DNA of 64,000 nucleotides from Aquabacterium soli (GTDB taxonomy: Bacteria > Pseudomonadota > Gammaproteobacteria > Burkholderiales > Burkholderiaceae_C): positions 186,001 through 250,000 of the forward strand of contig NZ_RSED01000001.1 of NCBI RefSeq assembly GCF_003933735.1, given 5' to 3'. The notes beneath the pieces were generated by a model. That model worked only from the letters and a program-made list of their open reading frames with translations. It made no database searches and had not been told where the DNA came from. The position numbers and the translations under genes were made by a program. The first letter of the stretch is position 1; every line of letters begins with the position of its first letter. Of this stretch, positions 1-9,079 are shown piece by piece.

Positions 1-3000
1 ACCGTGCCCAGCGTGATGGCGCCGGCCACGTTCTGTTCGTCGAGCGTGATGGTCGCATTGGCGCCATTGGTGGCGTAGCGGGCGGTGCCGCCCACCGTGA
101 TGGTGCCGCCGTCTGACAGGTTGCCCGTGATGGCGGTGACATCAAGCTTGCCGCCCACGTTGGACGTGCCCAGCACCAGGGCGCGGTCGTTCACGACCAG
201 CACATCGGCATTGCTGCCGGTGGTGTTCACGGTGAGCGTGCCGCCCACGTCCTGCTGGTTGATGGTGATCTTGGCATCCGTGTCCAGCGTGGTGTAGCTG
301 GCGGTGCCGTCCACCGTCACCGTGCCGCTGTCGGTGATGTCGCCGGTGGTGGCTGTGGCGATGAGGTTGCCGCCCACGTCCGATGCCGCCAGGTTGATGG
401 CGGTGGCGTTGACCAGGGTGGCATGGCCGCTGGTGCCGGCGGTGTGGGCCGAGAGGGTGCCGCCCACCGTCAGCTGGGTGGCCAGGATGTCGGCGTTGGC
501 CTGGGTGGTGCGGAAGCTTGCATTGCCCGTCACCGAAATGGCTTGCATGGCCGTGATGCCGGTGGTGCCCCCGCTGGTCACGCTGAGGTTGCCCGCGATG
601 TTCAGCGTGGGCAGCACGATGTCGGCCGTGCTGAAGTTCAGTGTCAGGTTGCGCAGGTTGGTGAGGCCCGCCAGCGAGGGGATGGATGTCAGCGTGGAGC
701 CGCCCAGTGCCAGATCGCGCACCAGGCTCTGATCGCCCGCCACGATGAAGGCGCCGCCGAATGCGTTGCCGCCGTTGCCCAGTTCGATGTCGGAGCCGGC
801 GGTCAGCACGGTCAGAACGACATCGCCGCCGGTGGTGAGCGTGGCGCCCGTGGCCTGTGTGATGCTGCTGCTGGAGGTCACGTTCAGCGAGCCCCCGACG
901 TCGGAGGTGGCCAGCTCGACGTCCTTGATGTTGACCACCGTGGCGTCGGCGTTCGGGCCTGTCGTGTTGACGGCGAAGGTGCCCGCCACATCCTGGTTGT
1001 CGACCGTGATCGTGGCGTTGTTTGTGGTGGTCGTGTAGCTGGCGTTGCGGCCGACCTTGACTGTGGCCGCATCGGTGATGGCGCCGCCCTGGGCCGTGAC
1101 GGTCAGGTCGCCGCCCACATCGGAGGCCAGCAAGTTCACGGCCCCGCTGTTGATGATCGTGGCATGGGCGCCCGTGCCATTGGTGTTCACCGCGAAGGAG
1201 CCCGCCACTGCCTGCTGATCAACGCCGATGGTGGCGCCTGCTGCCGAGGTGGTGTAACGGGCATTGCCGTCGACGGTGATGAGGCCGTTGTCGGTGATGT
1301 TGCCGGACTGTGCCGTGACGGTGAGGTCGCCATGCACGGTGGACGCATCCAGCGTCACACCCGTGAGGTTGAGGATGGTGGCATTCGCTGTCGTGCCCAC
1401 GGTGTTGACGACGAAGCGGCCGGCCACGGCCTGCTGGTTCACATTGATGTCGGCGCCAGAGGCCAGCGTGCTGTAGCTGGCGTTGCCGCCCACCGTGACG
1501 GTGCCGCTGTCGGTGATGTCGCCTGTGGTGGCAGTGACCGTGAGGTTGCCACCCACGTTGGACGCGGCCAGATCGACCGCTGTGGCATTGACCAGCGTGG
1601 CATGGCCGCCCGAGCCACTGGTGTTGGCCGAAATGGTGCCGGTCACACTCAGTTGATCGAGGTCGATGTCGGCCCCCGCGGCCGTGGTGGTGAACTTGGC
1701 CGTGCCGCCCACCTGCACGCGATCGGTCTGCGGGCCGGTGTCGGTGATGCCCGTCGCGCCGCCACTGGTCACATCCAGGTTGCCGCTGATGTTCAGGGCC
1801 GTGAGAGTGACATTGGCCGCGCTGAAGTTGATGGTGAGGTTGTTGAGGTTGCTCAGGCCGGCCAGCGATGGAATCGAGGCCGACGCCGAGTTGCTGCCCA
1901 GCGCCAGGTTGCGAACGTTGCTCTGCGTGCCGCCGAAATTGATGGCCCCGCGCAGGCTGTTGCCGCCGCTGCCCAGCAGGATGTCCGAGTTGGGACTTCC
2001 CACTGTCAGTGTGAGGTCGCCGCCCGTGCTGAGCGTGGCGCCGGTGGCTTGGCTGATGTGGCTGCCGGAGGTCACGCTCAAGGTGCCGCCCACGCTTGAG
2101 GTGGCCAGTTCCACATCCTTGCTGCTGTGGTTGACCAGGGTGGCGTTCGCGTTGGTGCCGGTGGTGGTCAGCGCAAACGTGCCTGCCACGTTCTGGTCGT
2201 CGACCGTGATGGTGGCGTTGTTGGCCGACGTGGTGTAGCTGGCATTGCCACCCACCACGATGGTGCCGCTGTCGGTGATGTTGCCGGTGTTGGCCGTGAC
2301 GCCCAGGTCGCCCCCGATACCCGATGCCGCCAGGACCACGCCGGAGGCGTTTGTCACGGTGGCATGGCCCGTGGCGCCATTGGTGTTGAGCGTGAAGGGC
2401 CCGCTGACCGCCTGGGTGTCCAGCGTGATGTCCGTGTTGGCGGTCGATGCGGTGTAGCTGGCGCTGCCGGTGACGGTGATGAGGCCCGTGTCGGTGATGT
2501 CGCCGTTGGTGGCCGTGACGCCGAGGTTGCCGCGGATGTTGGAGGCCGCCAGCGCCACACCCGTGGCGTTGGCAATGGTGACGTGGCCTGCCGTGCCGTT
2601 GGTGGTGAGGGCAAAGGTGCCGGCCACCGCCTGGTTGACGACGTTGATGATGGCGTTGTTCGCCAAGGCGGCGTAGGTGGCATTGCCGCCGACCGTGACG
2701 GTGCCGCTGTCGGTGATGTCGCCTGTGGTGGCGGTGGCCGTGAGGTTGCCGCCCACACTGGAGGTATTCAACCGCACCCCGTCATCGTTCACGATGGTGG
2801 CGTGGCCGCTGGTGCCCGCGGTGTTCACGGCGATGGTGCCGTCCACGGCCAGCTGGTTGACCACGATGGTGGCGTCGTTGCCCGTGGTGGTGAAGCTGGC
2901 ATTGCCCACGGCCGAGACCGTGCCTTCATCGGTGATGTTGCCAGCCGTGGCAGTGACGCCCAGGTTGCCACCTACACTGGAGGCGGCCAGCACCACTTTG

Positions 3001-3570
3001 GTGGCATTTGTGATCGCGGCGTGCCCCGTGGTGCCGCTGGTGTTCAGCGTGAACTGGCCATTGACGGCCTGGGTGTCGAGCGTGATGCCGCTGTTTGCTG
3101 TCGACGCGCTGTAGCTGGCGTTGCCGCTGACCGTCACGGTGCCCGTGTCGGTGATGCTGCCATTGGTGGCCGTGACGGTCAGGTTTCCGTCCACCGTCGA
3201 TGCGGCCAGGGCGACACCTGTGGCGTTGGTGACGATGGCGTGACCAGTGGTGCCGTTGGTGGTGAGCGCGAAGCTCCCGTTCACCGCTTGGTTGTCGACG
3301 GTGATGGTGGCATTGTCTGCCAGGGTGATGTAGCTGGCATTGCCGGTGACAGCGATTGTGGCGCTGTCGGTGATGTTGCCGCTGGTGGCCGTGGCGGTGA
3401 GGTTGCCCCCAACCGTGGAGCCTGCCAGCTTCACGCCGGCATCGTTGACGATGGTGGCGTGGCCGTTGGCTCCTGCGGTGCTGACCGAGATGTTGCCATC
3501 GACCGCCAACTGATTGACCACGATGGTCGCATTGTTGGCCGTGGTGCTGAAACTGGCGTCCTCGCTCACC
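1..3570 (-). repeat. Degenerate tandem repeats (~219 bp) with longer interposed cassettes in tpsA1
   Basis: The anchor encoding D-I-T-D-S-G-T-V (on + strand gtgccgctgtcggtgatgtc and variants) recurs near 325, 1069, 1286, 1506, 2268, 2485, 2706, 2930, 3144 and 3363, a spacing of about 214-224 bp or roughly 73 residues. Longer cassettes containing a leucine-rich stretch (L-TNLRNLTLNFSTA-like) interrupt the array near 540-905, 1720-2110 and 3580-3960; a diverged one is near 4130-4520. Copies are diverged, so this is an old expansion compared with the near-identical repeats in tpsA2. Confidence 0.85.
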
Positions 3571-6515
3571 GTCAGGGTACCGCTGTCGATGACCCCGGTG
3601 GCGCCGCCGCTGGTCACCACCAGGTTCCTGACGCTCATTTGGCCCAGGGTGACGTTGGCGGTCGTGAAATTGATCGTCAGGTCGCGCAGACCGGTCAGGG
3701 CTGTCAGCGTAGGCATCACGGCCGATGCGTGCGCATTGGTGATCGACACGTCGCGGATGAAAGCCTCATCAGCAGCGCCAGCGCCGCTGAAACTGATGGC
3801 CCCGGCGAAGCTGTTGCCGGTGTTGCCGATCAGGATGTCCGAGTCGTCCGCTGTCACGGCCAGGGTGGTGGTTCCACCCACGGTCAGCGTGGCGCCAGCC
3901 TCCTGGGTGACATGGCCCTTCGATGTCAGCGAGAGGTTGCCGCCAACGCTGGAACCCAGCAGTTTCACGGCCTTGTCATTGACGACCACGGCATTGGCGT
4001 TGGCGCCGTTGGTGTTGATGGCAATGGTGCCGGTGACATTGAGCTTGTCTGCGTCGACGTCGCGGCCTGAGCCTGTCGCGCTCAGGCTCACGTTGCCCGA
4101 GGCGGTGATGATGCCTGCGGTGGTGATCGCTTCGTCGGCGTCGCCCAGCACGCCATCGCTGGTGCGACCACTGCTGACGGTGAGGTGGCGCAGGTTCAGG
4201 GTGGGCAGGTCGATCGTGTCCACGTTGCCGCTGTAGAGCAGCGTCAGATCCTGCAGGTTGCTCATGCCCGACAGGCCGACCGGCAGCGCTGCATTGTCGT
4301 GCGTGTTGCGGATGGCCAGGTCACGTACGTTGGTGAGCGTACCGGTCACCGTCACTGTGCCGGCCAACGAGTTGGCCTGGCTGCCAAGGTGGATGTCGGA
4401 CAGCGCCGAGTTCAAGCGCAGGGTCGTGTTGCCGCTCACGGTGAGGGCGCCGGTCTGGGAAATGTGCCCACCGGAGGTGACACTCAGGTTGCCGCGGACG
4501 TTGCTGGTGCCCAGGATGATGGCGCTGGTGCTGCTGACGCTGACGGCGCCCTGGTTGGCTGCGCTGACCGTGGAGAACGAGGCCGCGCCACCCAGGGTGA
4601 CGCTGCCCAGGTCAATCGTCTCAGCGGCCAAGGTGGTGGCGAAGGACGAGGTGCCTGTGACCGTCAGCGCTGCAGAGTCGCTGATGGAGCCGTTGTTGAC
4701 GGTGGCGCTCAGGTTGCCCGCGACGCTGGAGCCGCTGCCGGCGAAATTCAGGTTGCCCTGGTTGCGGATGGTGACGTTGCCCGCATCGGTCGTCGTCACC
4801 GCCACATCGTTGGCCTGCAGATCGACGTTGATGCCCGTGCTGCCCGCGCTCAGGGTGACCAGCCCCGAGCCCGCGCGGATCAGCCCGCCCGTGCCCGTGG
4901 TGATGCTGCCCAGCCCGTCGGCCTCCGAACCGGAGCCGTCGGCGGCATTGGCGGTCAGGGTGATCGTGCCGGAGCCCTGTGCCCGCAGCGTGAACGTGCC
5001 GAGGCTGATGTCCCTGCCGGCCGACAGCACCACGTTCTTGCCACTGTCCATCGTGAGGTTGGCGTTGAAGATGATGTCGCGGGAGGCCTGCAGGCGCAAC
5101 TCCGCCACCCCTTCCAGGTCATCGACATCCAGGGTGACGTCGGAACTGCCGCTGGCCGCGAAGGCCACGTCTGGCGTGGGCGAAGCCTGGTCGACGAAAG
5201 CCGCCCCGCCGCTGCCTGCGAGGATGATGTCCCGCGGATCCAACAGCAGCACGCCGCCGACGCCGAACGGTGCGACCAGGCTGACCTTGCCGTCGAACAC
5301 CAGCGACTGCTTGCCCGATACCTCGACAAAGCCGCCGTTGCCGCCTTGCGCGCCACCGCGCGCCTCGATGCTGCCGAAGTAGCGCGTGACCTCGTCCGAC
5401 CACACCACCACCTTGCCGCCGTCGCCATCGTCGAGTGCATTGGCCTTGATGCTGGCATCCTTGCCGATGAAGGTGTGGCTGGCCCGGCGCTCGTCGCCCG
5501 TGCCCTGGTAGTTGCCGCCCACCAGCACCGTGCCGCCGCCGGCCCGCCCGGACGCATCCAGACTTGCCGAGCCGAACAGACCCACCTTGTCGCCCAACAC
5601 GCTGATCTGGCCGCCGCGCTCGCCGGCGTCATCGCCGGTGGCATCGACCTGGCCGTTCACCGCCGTGATGCCCGAGTTGCCGCCATCGATCACCACGCGA
5701 CCCTCGCGCGTGCCCAGGCTGCGGGCCCGGATGATGCCGTCCACGTTCAGCACGGTGTCGGCCAGGGCTTCGCGGGCGCGGGCTTGGATGTCGACCGTGC
5801 CGCCGTCGGCAATGATGGTGCCCAGCTGGGTCAGTCGAGTCGACGCCTCTTGCGCGTTGCCGACCTTCAGGAAGATCAGGCCGTCGCCGTCTAGGTCCAG
5901 CAGGGCCTCGGTGCCGGCGGCCAGGCCCACGCGCGGCGCCACGATGGTGCCCGCCTGCGTGACCTGCGGGGCCACGAGGGCCACGGTTTCACTCGCCTGG
6001 ATGAGGCTGCCTGGGTCCTGGATGATGGCGCCTCTGCCCCCTGGCACGCGGCTGAACTTGTACTGCTTCTTCTTGAAATCCTCGTCGGCCAGGTTCAGCG
6101 TAGACGCGACCAGCGCACCCACATCGGCCCTGAAGCCGCTGCCGAACACGATGCCGTTGGGGTTCAGGAAGAACACGCGCCCGTTCGACTGTAGGCTGCC
6201 CATCAGGTAGGTGGGGTCGTAGCTGGTGTCGCGCACCAGCAGGCTCGAGCGCCCGCCAGCCAGCATGTCGATGGTGACCGACTCGTTGGCACGGATGGAC
6301 GAATCCTTCGTGTTCACGATGGCCGTGTTGGTGTGCACCGTGACGGTGGTTGCGTTGCCGTTCGTGCTGGACGTGACCTGTCCGTGCACCACCTGGCCGA
6401 CGTCGAAGGACCATGACGCCATGGGCATCATGGCCGCCATGAGCGCAGCGGGCAGGGGGCGCAGCGCCCAGCGACGCGGGGACGATGTCAGTTGGCGTGC
6501 ACGACGACGGTTCAT
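1..6515 (-). CDS. TpsA1: giant filamentous-haemagglutinin-like exoprotein (3' end outside window)
   Basis: Secreted or surface-anchored beta-helical adhesin, the passenger of a two-partner secretion system whose transporter is the adjacent upstream gene (TpsB1, 75 bp away). Reading starts at ATG 6515 and stays open to the window edge (more than 2,170 codons, no stop). A signal peptide (MNRRRARQL... then a hydrophobic stretch ending MASWSF) precedes the TPS domain with the family signature NGRVFFLNPNGIVFGSG near residue 115. Residues about 280-480 are Gly-rich strands typical of these proteins (VVVWSD, GGNGGFVEVSGK, LLLDPRDI). From about residue 980 to the edge the protein is built of about 73-residue repeats (VGGNLTVTATTGDITDSGT-like) interrupted by longer cassettes. 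Unlike TpsA2 it has no extended signal-peptide region. Ligand unknown; an adhesion or biofilm role is inferred from family. The C-terminus, which decides anchoring or toxin delivery, is not visible. Confidence 0.93.
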   Translation of the reverse strand, partial: MNRRRARQLTSSPRRWALRPLPAALMAAMMPMASWSFDVGQVVHGQVTSSTNGNATTVTVHTNTAIVNTKDSSIRANESVTIDMLAGGRSSLLVRDTSYDPTYLMGSLQSNGRVFFLNPNGIVFGSGFRADVGALVASTLNLADEDFKKKQYKFSRVPGGRGAIIQDPGSLIQASETVALVAPQVTQAGTIVAPRVGLAAGTEALLDLDGDGLIFLKVGNAQEASTRLTQLGTIIADGGTVDIQARAREALADTVLNVDGIIRARSLGTREGRVVIDGGNSGITAVNGQVDATGDDAGERGGQISVLGDKVGLFGSASLDASGRAGGGTVLVGGNYQGTGDERRASHTFIGKDASIKANALDDGDGGKVVVWSDEVTRYFGSIEARGGAQGGNGGFVEVSGKQSLVFDGKVSLVAPFGVGGVLLLDPRDIILAGSGGAAFVDQASPTPDVAFAASGSSDVTLDVDDLEGVAELRLQASRDIIFNANLTMDSGKNVVLSAGRDISLGTFTLRAQGSGTITLTANAADGSGSEADGLGSITTGTGGLIRAGSGLVTLSAGSTGINVDLQANDVAVTTTDAGNVTIRNQGNLNFAGSGSSVAGNLSATVNNGSISDSAALTVTGTSSFATTLAAETIDLGSVTLGGAASFSTVSAANQGAVSVSSTSAIILGTSNVRGNLSVTSGGHISQTGALTVSGNTTLRLNSALSDIHLGSQANSLAGTVTVTGTLTNVRDLAIRNTHDNAALPVGLSGMSNLQDLTLLYSGNVDTIDLPTLNLRHLTVSSGRTSDGVLGDADEAITTAGIITASGNVSLSATGSGRDVDADKLNVTGTIAINTNGANANAVVVNDKAVKLLGSSVGGNLSLTSKGHVTQEAGATLTVGGTTTLAVTADDSDILIGNTGNSFAGAISFSGAGAADEAFIRDVSITNAHASAVMPTLTALTGLRDLTINFTTANVTLGQMSVRNLVVTSGGATGVIDSGTLTVSEDASFSTTANNATIVVNQLAVDGNISVSTAGANGHATIVNDAGVKLAGSTVGGNLTATATSGNITDSATIAVTGNASYITLADNATITVDNQAVNGSFALTTNGTTGHAIVTNATGVALAASTVDGNLTVTATNGSITDTGTVTVSGNASYSASTANSGITLDTQAVNGQFTLNTSGTTGHAAITNATKVVLAASSVGGNLGVTATAGNITDEGTVSAVGNASFTTTGNDATIVVNQLAVDGTIAVNTAGTSGHATIVNDDGVRLNTSSVGGNLTATATTGDITDSGTVTVGGNATYAALANNAIINVVNQAVAGTFALTTNGTAGHVTIANATGVALAASNIRGNLGVTATNGDITDTGLITVTGSASYTASTANTDITLDTQAVSGPFTLNTNGATGHATVTNASGVVLAASGIGGDLGVTANTGNITDSGTIVVGGNASYTTSANNATITVDDQNVAGTFALTTTGTNANATLVNHSSKDVELATSSVGGTLSVTSGSHISQATGATLSTGGDLTLTVGSPNSDILLGSGGNSLRGAINFGGTQSNVRNLALGSNSASASIPSLAGLSNLNNLTINFSAANVTLTALNISGNLDVTSGGATGITDTGPQTDRVQVGGTAKFTTTAAGADIDLDQLSVTGTISANTSGSGGHATLVNATAVDLAASNVGGNLTVTATTGDITDSGTVTVGGNASYSTLASGADINVNQQAVAGRFVVNTVGTTANATILNLTGVTLDASTVHGDLTVTAQSGNITDNGLITVDGNARYTTSAAGATIGVDQQAVAGSFAVNTNGTGAHATIINSGAVNLLASDVGGDLTVTAQGGAITDAATVKVGRNASYTTTTNNATITVDNQDVAGTFAVNTTGPNADATVVNIKDVELATSDVGGSLNVTSSSSITQATGATLTTGGDVVLTVLTAGSDIELGNGGNAFGGAFIVAGDQSLVRDLALGGSTLTSIPSLAGLTNLRNLTLNFSTADIVLPTLNIAGNLSVTSGGTTGITAMQAISVTGNASFRTTQANADILATQLTVGGTLSAHTAGTSGHATLVNATAINLAASDVGGNLIATATTGDITDSGTVTVDGTASYTTLDTDAKITINQQDVGGTLTVNTTGSNADVLVVNDRALVLGTSNVGGKLDVTAITGNLSDGGTITVGGTARYATNGANATITLDEQNVAGAITLGT

Positions 6516-6590
6516 GGTGGGACTCTCTGGATCTCTTGGCGTTGGCTGGCAGCGGTGTTCAAAGGCTGTCAGCGCTCAATGGGGGCAGGT

Positions 6591-8324
6591 TCAAAGGTTC
6601 TTCACGAAGGTGGCGTACACCCGTGGCGAACGTTCCTTCTTGTCGTTCACGGGCTCACCCTGTGTGGGCCAGGCCAGGCTCATGCGCACGGCGAACGATT
6701 GCGGGCGGTCCCACACGAAGCCGACGCCGGCACCAGCGAGCGTAGGCGTGTTGTCGGTTTGCGAGGGGGTGCCGTCCGACGCGTGCCGGACTTTCGCGAA
6801 GCCCACGTCATAGAAGACGCTGAAGACCATTTCACGGCTCAGGCGGCCGAACAGGGATTCCGGTGGCAGCCAGCGTAGTTCCGTGGTGACCAGGTGCGCG
6901 GTGTCGGCGGTGCCTTCGCCTGGCGCATAGGCCCGTATGCCGGAGGGGCCGCCCATGCCGAAGCGTTCGGTGGTGTCCAGATTCACCGAGGCGATCTGCC
7001 CTTTGTAGCGCAAGTAGGCCAGCAGGCGGTTGCTGACGATGTTCTGCAGGCGCGAGAAGCCCAGCGAGTACTTGTCGAAGTTGTTCGGCACCGCCAGGTT
7101 GCCGCTCTTCATCTCGACACGGCCGTGCATCCACGTGAGTTCGTAGGCGTTCACGCCGCCGGTCAGCCAGTTGTCGCGGAAGTCGCCTACCAGGCCGAGT
7201 TGGAGGTCCTTGGTTTCCTTCTCGGTGGTGTAGCCGGCGATGGTGTCGGTGTAGGACTTTTGCTCCACCGTGGCCAGGGCGAACGAGTTGAGGTTGCGCG
7301 AGCGGATCAGCGGATACAGGCCGAACACGCTGTAGGCATCTGCCGAGCCGTGCAGGTTCAGCTCGAAGATGTCCTTGTCCAGTTGGTACCGAACGTGTGA
7401 GGCCGACACGCCCAGCTTCAGGCCGTCTGACCCCACGGGCAGCGAATAGCTGGCCAGCGCAAACTTGAGGCCGCCGCTGGTCGAGGCCAGGCCGCTGATG
7501 GTCAGGCTGTCGCCCAAACCCAGCGGGCTGGCGACGGTGGCGATCGCGGTAGCGCGGTATTCGCCTGAGTAGCGCGAGCCGTTGATGTCGAACTCACCCC
7601 GGCCACTGAAGCGTGGCTCGGACTGGGGGGTGACCACCAGCGAGGCGGTGCCCGGCGTTCGGCCGGCCTTGACCTCGAAACGGGCGCGGATGCCGTACAG
7701 GTCGTTCACGGTGAACACCACCCGCTCGACGTCGCGCACCTTGAGGATGGTGCCGGGCTTGAGCCGGGCCAGGAAGCGCTCGATCACGTCGCGCTTGACC
7801 AGCGATTTTTCGGGCCAGTTCAGGATGACCTGGTCCAGGCGGCCTTCCAGGATGGCGATCTTGACGTTGCCGTCTTTTGGGTCCTGCTCGGGCAGGTAGG
7901 CGTAGGCCAGGTAGTAGCCCAGTTCCCGCTGCATGAACCGGGTGACCGCGGCCGCGGCGTTGACCAAGTCTTCGTAATTGCGTTGCGGCCCGACGAAGGG
8001 AGCAGTCAGCTCGTGCAGGGCCTGACGCACCTCGTTGGGAGCCGAGTCATCGACGGTGTAGGCCTTGACGTCGAGGGTGATGTCGTCGCTGGGCTTGCCC
8101 AGTTCGGGGGGCGGGGCGGGAACGGGCAGGGATTCGAGCGGGGAGGCTTTCACCAGGGGCTGCGCCGGCTTGAGTTGCTCGATGTTGGGCAGGGTGCCCG
8201 GCGGCGGCTCTTGAACCAGAGGCGAGACCACGGTCTGGGCAGCCGCCCAGCCGGCCTGGCTCAACACACAAGCGACGCTCGCGCACAACAGCCACGAGCG
8301 GGCGGTTCCTGAAGTTTTTCCCAC
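6591..8324 (-). CDS. TpsB1: FhaC/ShlB-family two-partner secretion outer-membrane transporter
   Basis: Omp85-superfamily pore that exports TpsA1 across the outer membrane. I chose GTG 8324 because GAGGGA lies just upstream and a signal peptide follows directly (VGKTSGTARSWLLC...AGWAAAQ); the in-frame ATG at 8387 would add 21 residues that look non-coding. The product is 577 residues. A Pro-rich linker leads to a POTRA region (about 80-240, LAYAYLPEQDPKDGNVKIAILEG) and a C-terminal beta-barrel. The L6-loop motif appears as GGPSGIRAYAPGEG, in place of the classic VRGY/F. It ends VYATFVKNL, without the terminal aromatic residue common in outer-membrane barrels. It lies 75 bp upstream of tpsA1 on the same strand, so the two are probably one transcript. 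Palindromic sites 126-185 bp upstream may control the operon. Confidence 0.93.
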   Translation of the reverse strand: MGKTSGTARSWLLCASVACVLSQAGWAAAQTVVSPLVQEPPPGTLPNIEQLKPAQPLVKASPLESLPVPAPPPELGKPSDDITLDVKAYTVDDSAPNEVRQALHELTAPFVGPQRNYEDLVNAAAAVTRFMQRELGYYLAYAYLPEQDPKDGNVKIAILEGRLDQVILNWPEKSLVKRDVIERFLARLKPGTILKVRDVERVVFTVNDLYGIRARFEVKAGRTPGTASLVVTPQSEPRFSGRGEFDINGSRYSGEYRATAIATVASPLGLGDSLTISGLASTSGGLKFALASYSLPVGSDGLKLGVSASHVRYQLDKDIFELNLHGSADAYSVFGLYPLIRSRNLNSFALATVEQKSYTDTIAGYTTEKETKDLQLGLVGDFRDNWLTGGVNAYELTWMHGRVEMKSGNLAVPNNFDKYSLGFSRLQNIVSNRLLAYLRYKGQIASVNLDTTERFGMGGPSGIRAYAPGEGTADTAHLVTTELRWLPPESLFGRLSREMVFSVFYDVGFAKVRHASDGTPSQTDNTPTLAGAGVGFVWDRPQSFAVRMSLAWPTQGEPVNDKKERSPRVYATFVKNL

Positions 8325-8449
8325 GGGTTCCCTCGTCCAAGCAACAGCAAGCCTGACGCCGAGTTGTAGGAACGTGGCGCACGGCAAAAATAACTGGAAA
8401 CAATTTGGTGCGAGTATCGCCGCGGACAGAGTATCCGGTCACCCTGAAG

Positions 8450-8509
8450 CTAGGGGGCTTGCCCCTTTAGGGGGCCTTGGCGCTGGCTCGGGGCCCCTAG
8501 TACTAGGGG
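8450..8509. promoter_or_regulatory. Cluster of CCCCTAG/CTAGGGG dyads upstream of tpsB1
   Basis: 8494-8509 is a perfect 16-bp palindrome, CCCCTAGTACTAGGGG. 8462-8473 is a partial version (CCCCT-TT-AGGGG) and 8450-8457 is a single arm (CTAGGGGG). All lie between the lipoprotein stop codon and the tpsB1 start. The same dyad recurs upstream of the lipoprotein gene at 9064-9079. Spaced inverted arms of this kind fit dimeric LuxR/NarL-type HTH regulators, two of which are encoded within 2 kb. Which regulator binds is inference. Confidence 0.6.
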
Positions 8510-8510
8510 G

Positions 8511-8954
8511 TCACCAGGTCACGGTGCCATTGATGGTGACCGATGAGGAAGATCCGTCCGACAAGGTGGTGTTGGTGAACGTCAGGGTTCTGGCTGCCTT
8601 GTCCAGCGCCGTTCCGTTGCAGGGGGCAATGCACCCGTAGTTGACCACGCTGCCGCCACTGCCGACAGGCAGGTCCAGCCCATTGATGCCCGTGCCGGCC
8701 GGGTCATATTCGAATGTGATCCTGAAGGTAGGCGTGCCTTCCAGTCGGACGCGAATGGGCGCAGTTCCGGTGACAGTGGTCGCCGACGGGGTCACGACGT
8801 AGGTTCCGGCACTCGTCCCCGTGAAGGTCAAGGTGCCGACCGGGAGAGGCTCAATGGCCTTTCCCTTGTCACCGCCACCACCACCGCACGCGGTCAACAT
8901 GGCGATCAGGGAAGCGGCGGCAACACCGGCGGAGAGCGAAAACAAAGGACGCAT
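8511..8954 (-). CDS. Small Gly-rich lipoprotein, function unknown
   Basis: 147 residues with a lipoprotein signal peptide: charged start, hydrophobic core, lipobox LTAC with the acylated Cys at 23, then a GGGGGDKGK linker. The rest is Thr/Ser/Gly-rich and probably all-beta (TLTFTGTSAGTYVV, TLTFTNTTLSDGSS). A single CIAPC motif near residue 110 could form a disulphide in the periplasm or at the surface. No family was recognised. It sits between tpsB1 and the LuxR gene on the same strand, with a CCCCTAG-type dyad about 110 bp upstream, so it may be co-regulated with the TPS system. The start has AGGA a few bases upstream. Confidence 0.8.
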   Translation of the reverse strand: MRPLFSLSAGVAAASLIAMLTACGGGGGDKGKAIEPLPVGTLTFTGTSAGTYVVTPSATTVTGTAPIRVRLEGTPTFRITFEYDPAGTGINGLDLPVGSGGSVVNYGCIAPCNGTALDKAARTLTFTNTTLSDGSSSSVTINGTVTW

Positions 8955-9037
8955 GAGGAATTCCTGCCTGAAGGGTCAATGAGAAGTGGCGGCCGATTCT
9001 AGGTGTCCATCTTCCACGATCTGCAAGCGGATGTTGC

Positions 9038-9079
9038 GTGCCGTACGGCACTGAAGGGGTGACCCCCTAGAACTAGGGG
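9038..9079. promoter_or_regulatory. Palindrome cluster upstream of lipoprotein gene
   Basis: Three overlapping or adjacent dyads lie between the LuxR stop codon and the lipoprotein gene: GTGCCGTACGGCAC at 9038-9051 (perfect, 14 bp), GGGGTGACCCC at 9056-9066, and CCCCTAG-AA-CTAGGGG at 9064-9079. The last matches the perfect palindrome at 8494-8509 apart from the two central bases. They are 84-125 bp upstream of the lipoprotein ATG, a normal activator or operator distance. Confidence 0.6.

Noticed and set aside
423-5894. Long open frames on the + strand (423-2099, 2127-4070, 4185-5894) opposite tpsA1
   Set aside because: Compositionally they are antisense shadows of a repetitive GC-rich gene (His/Gly/Arg/Asp-rich, no domain, no signal peptide); the - strand frame has clear TPS motifs throughout.
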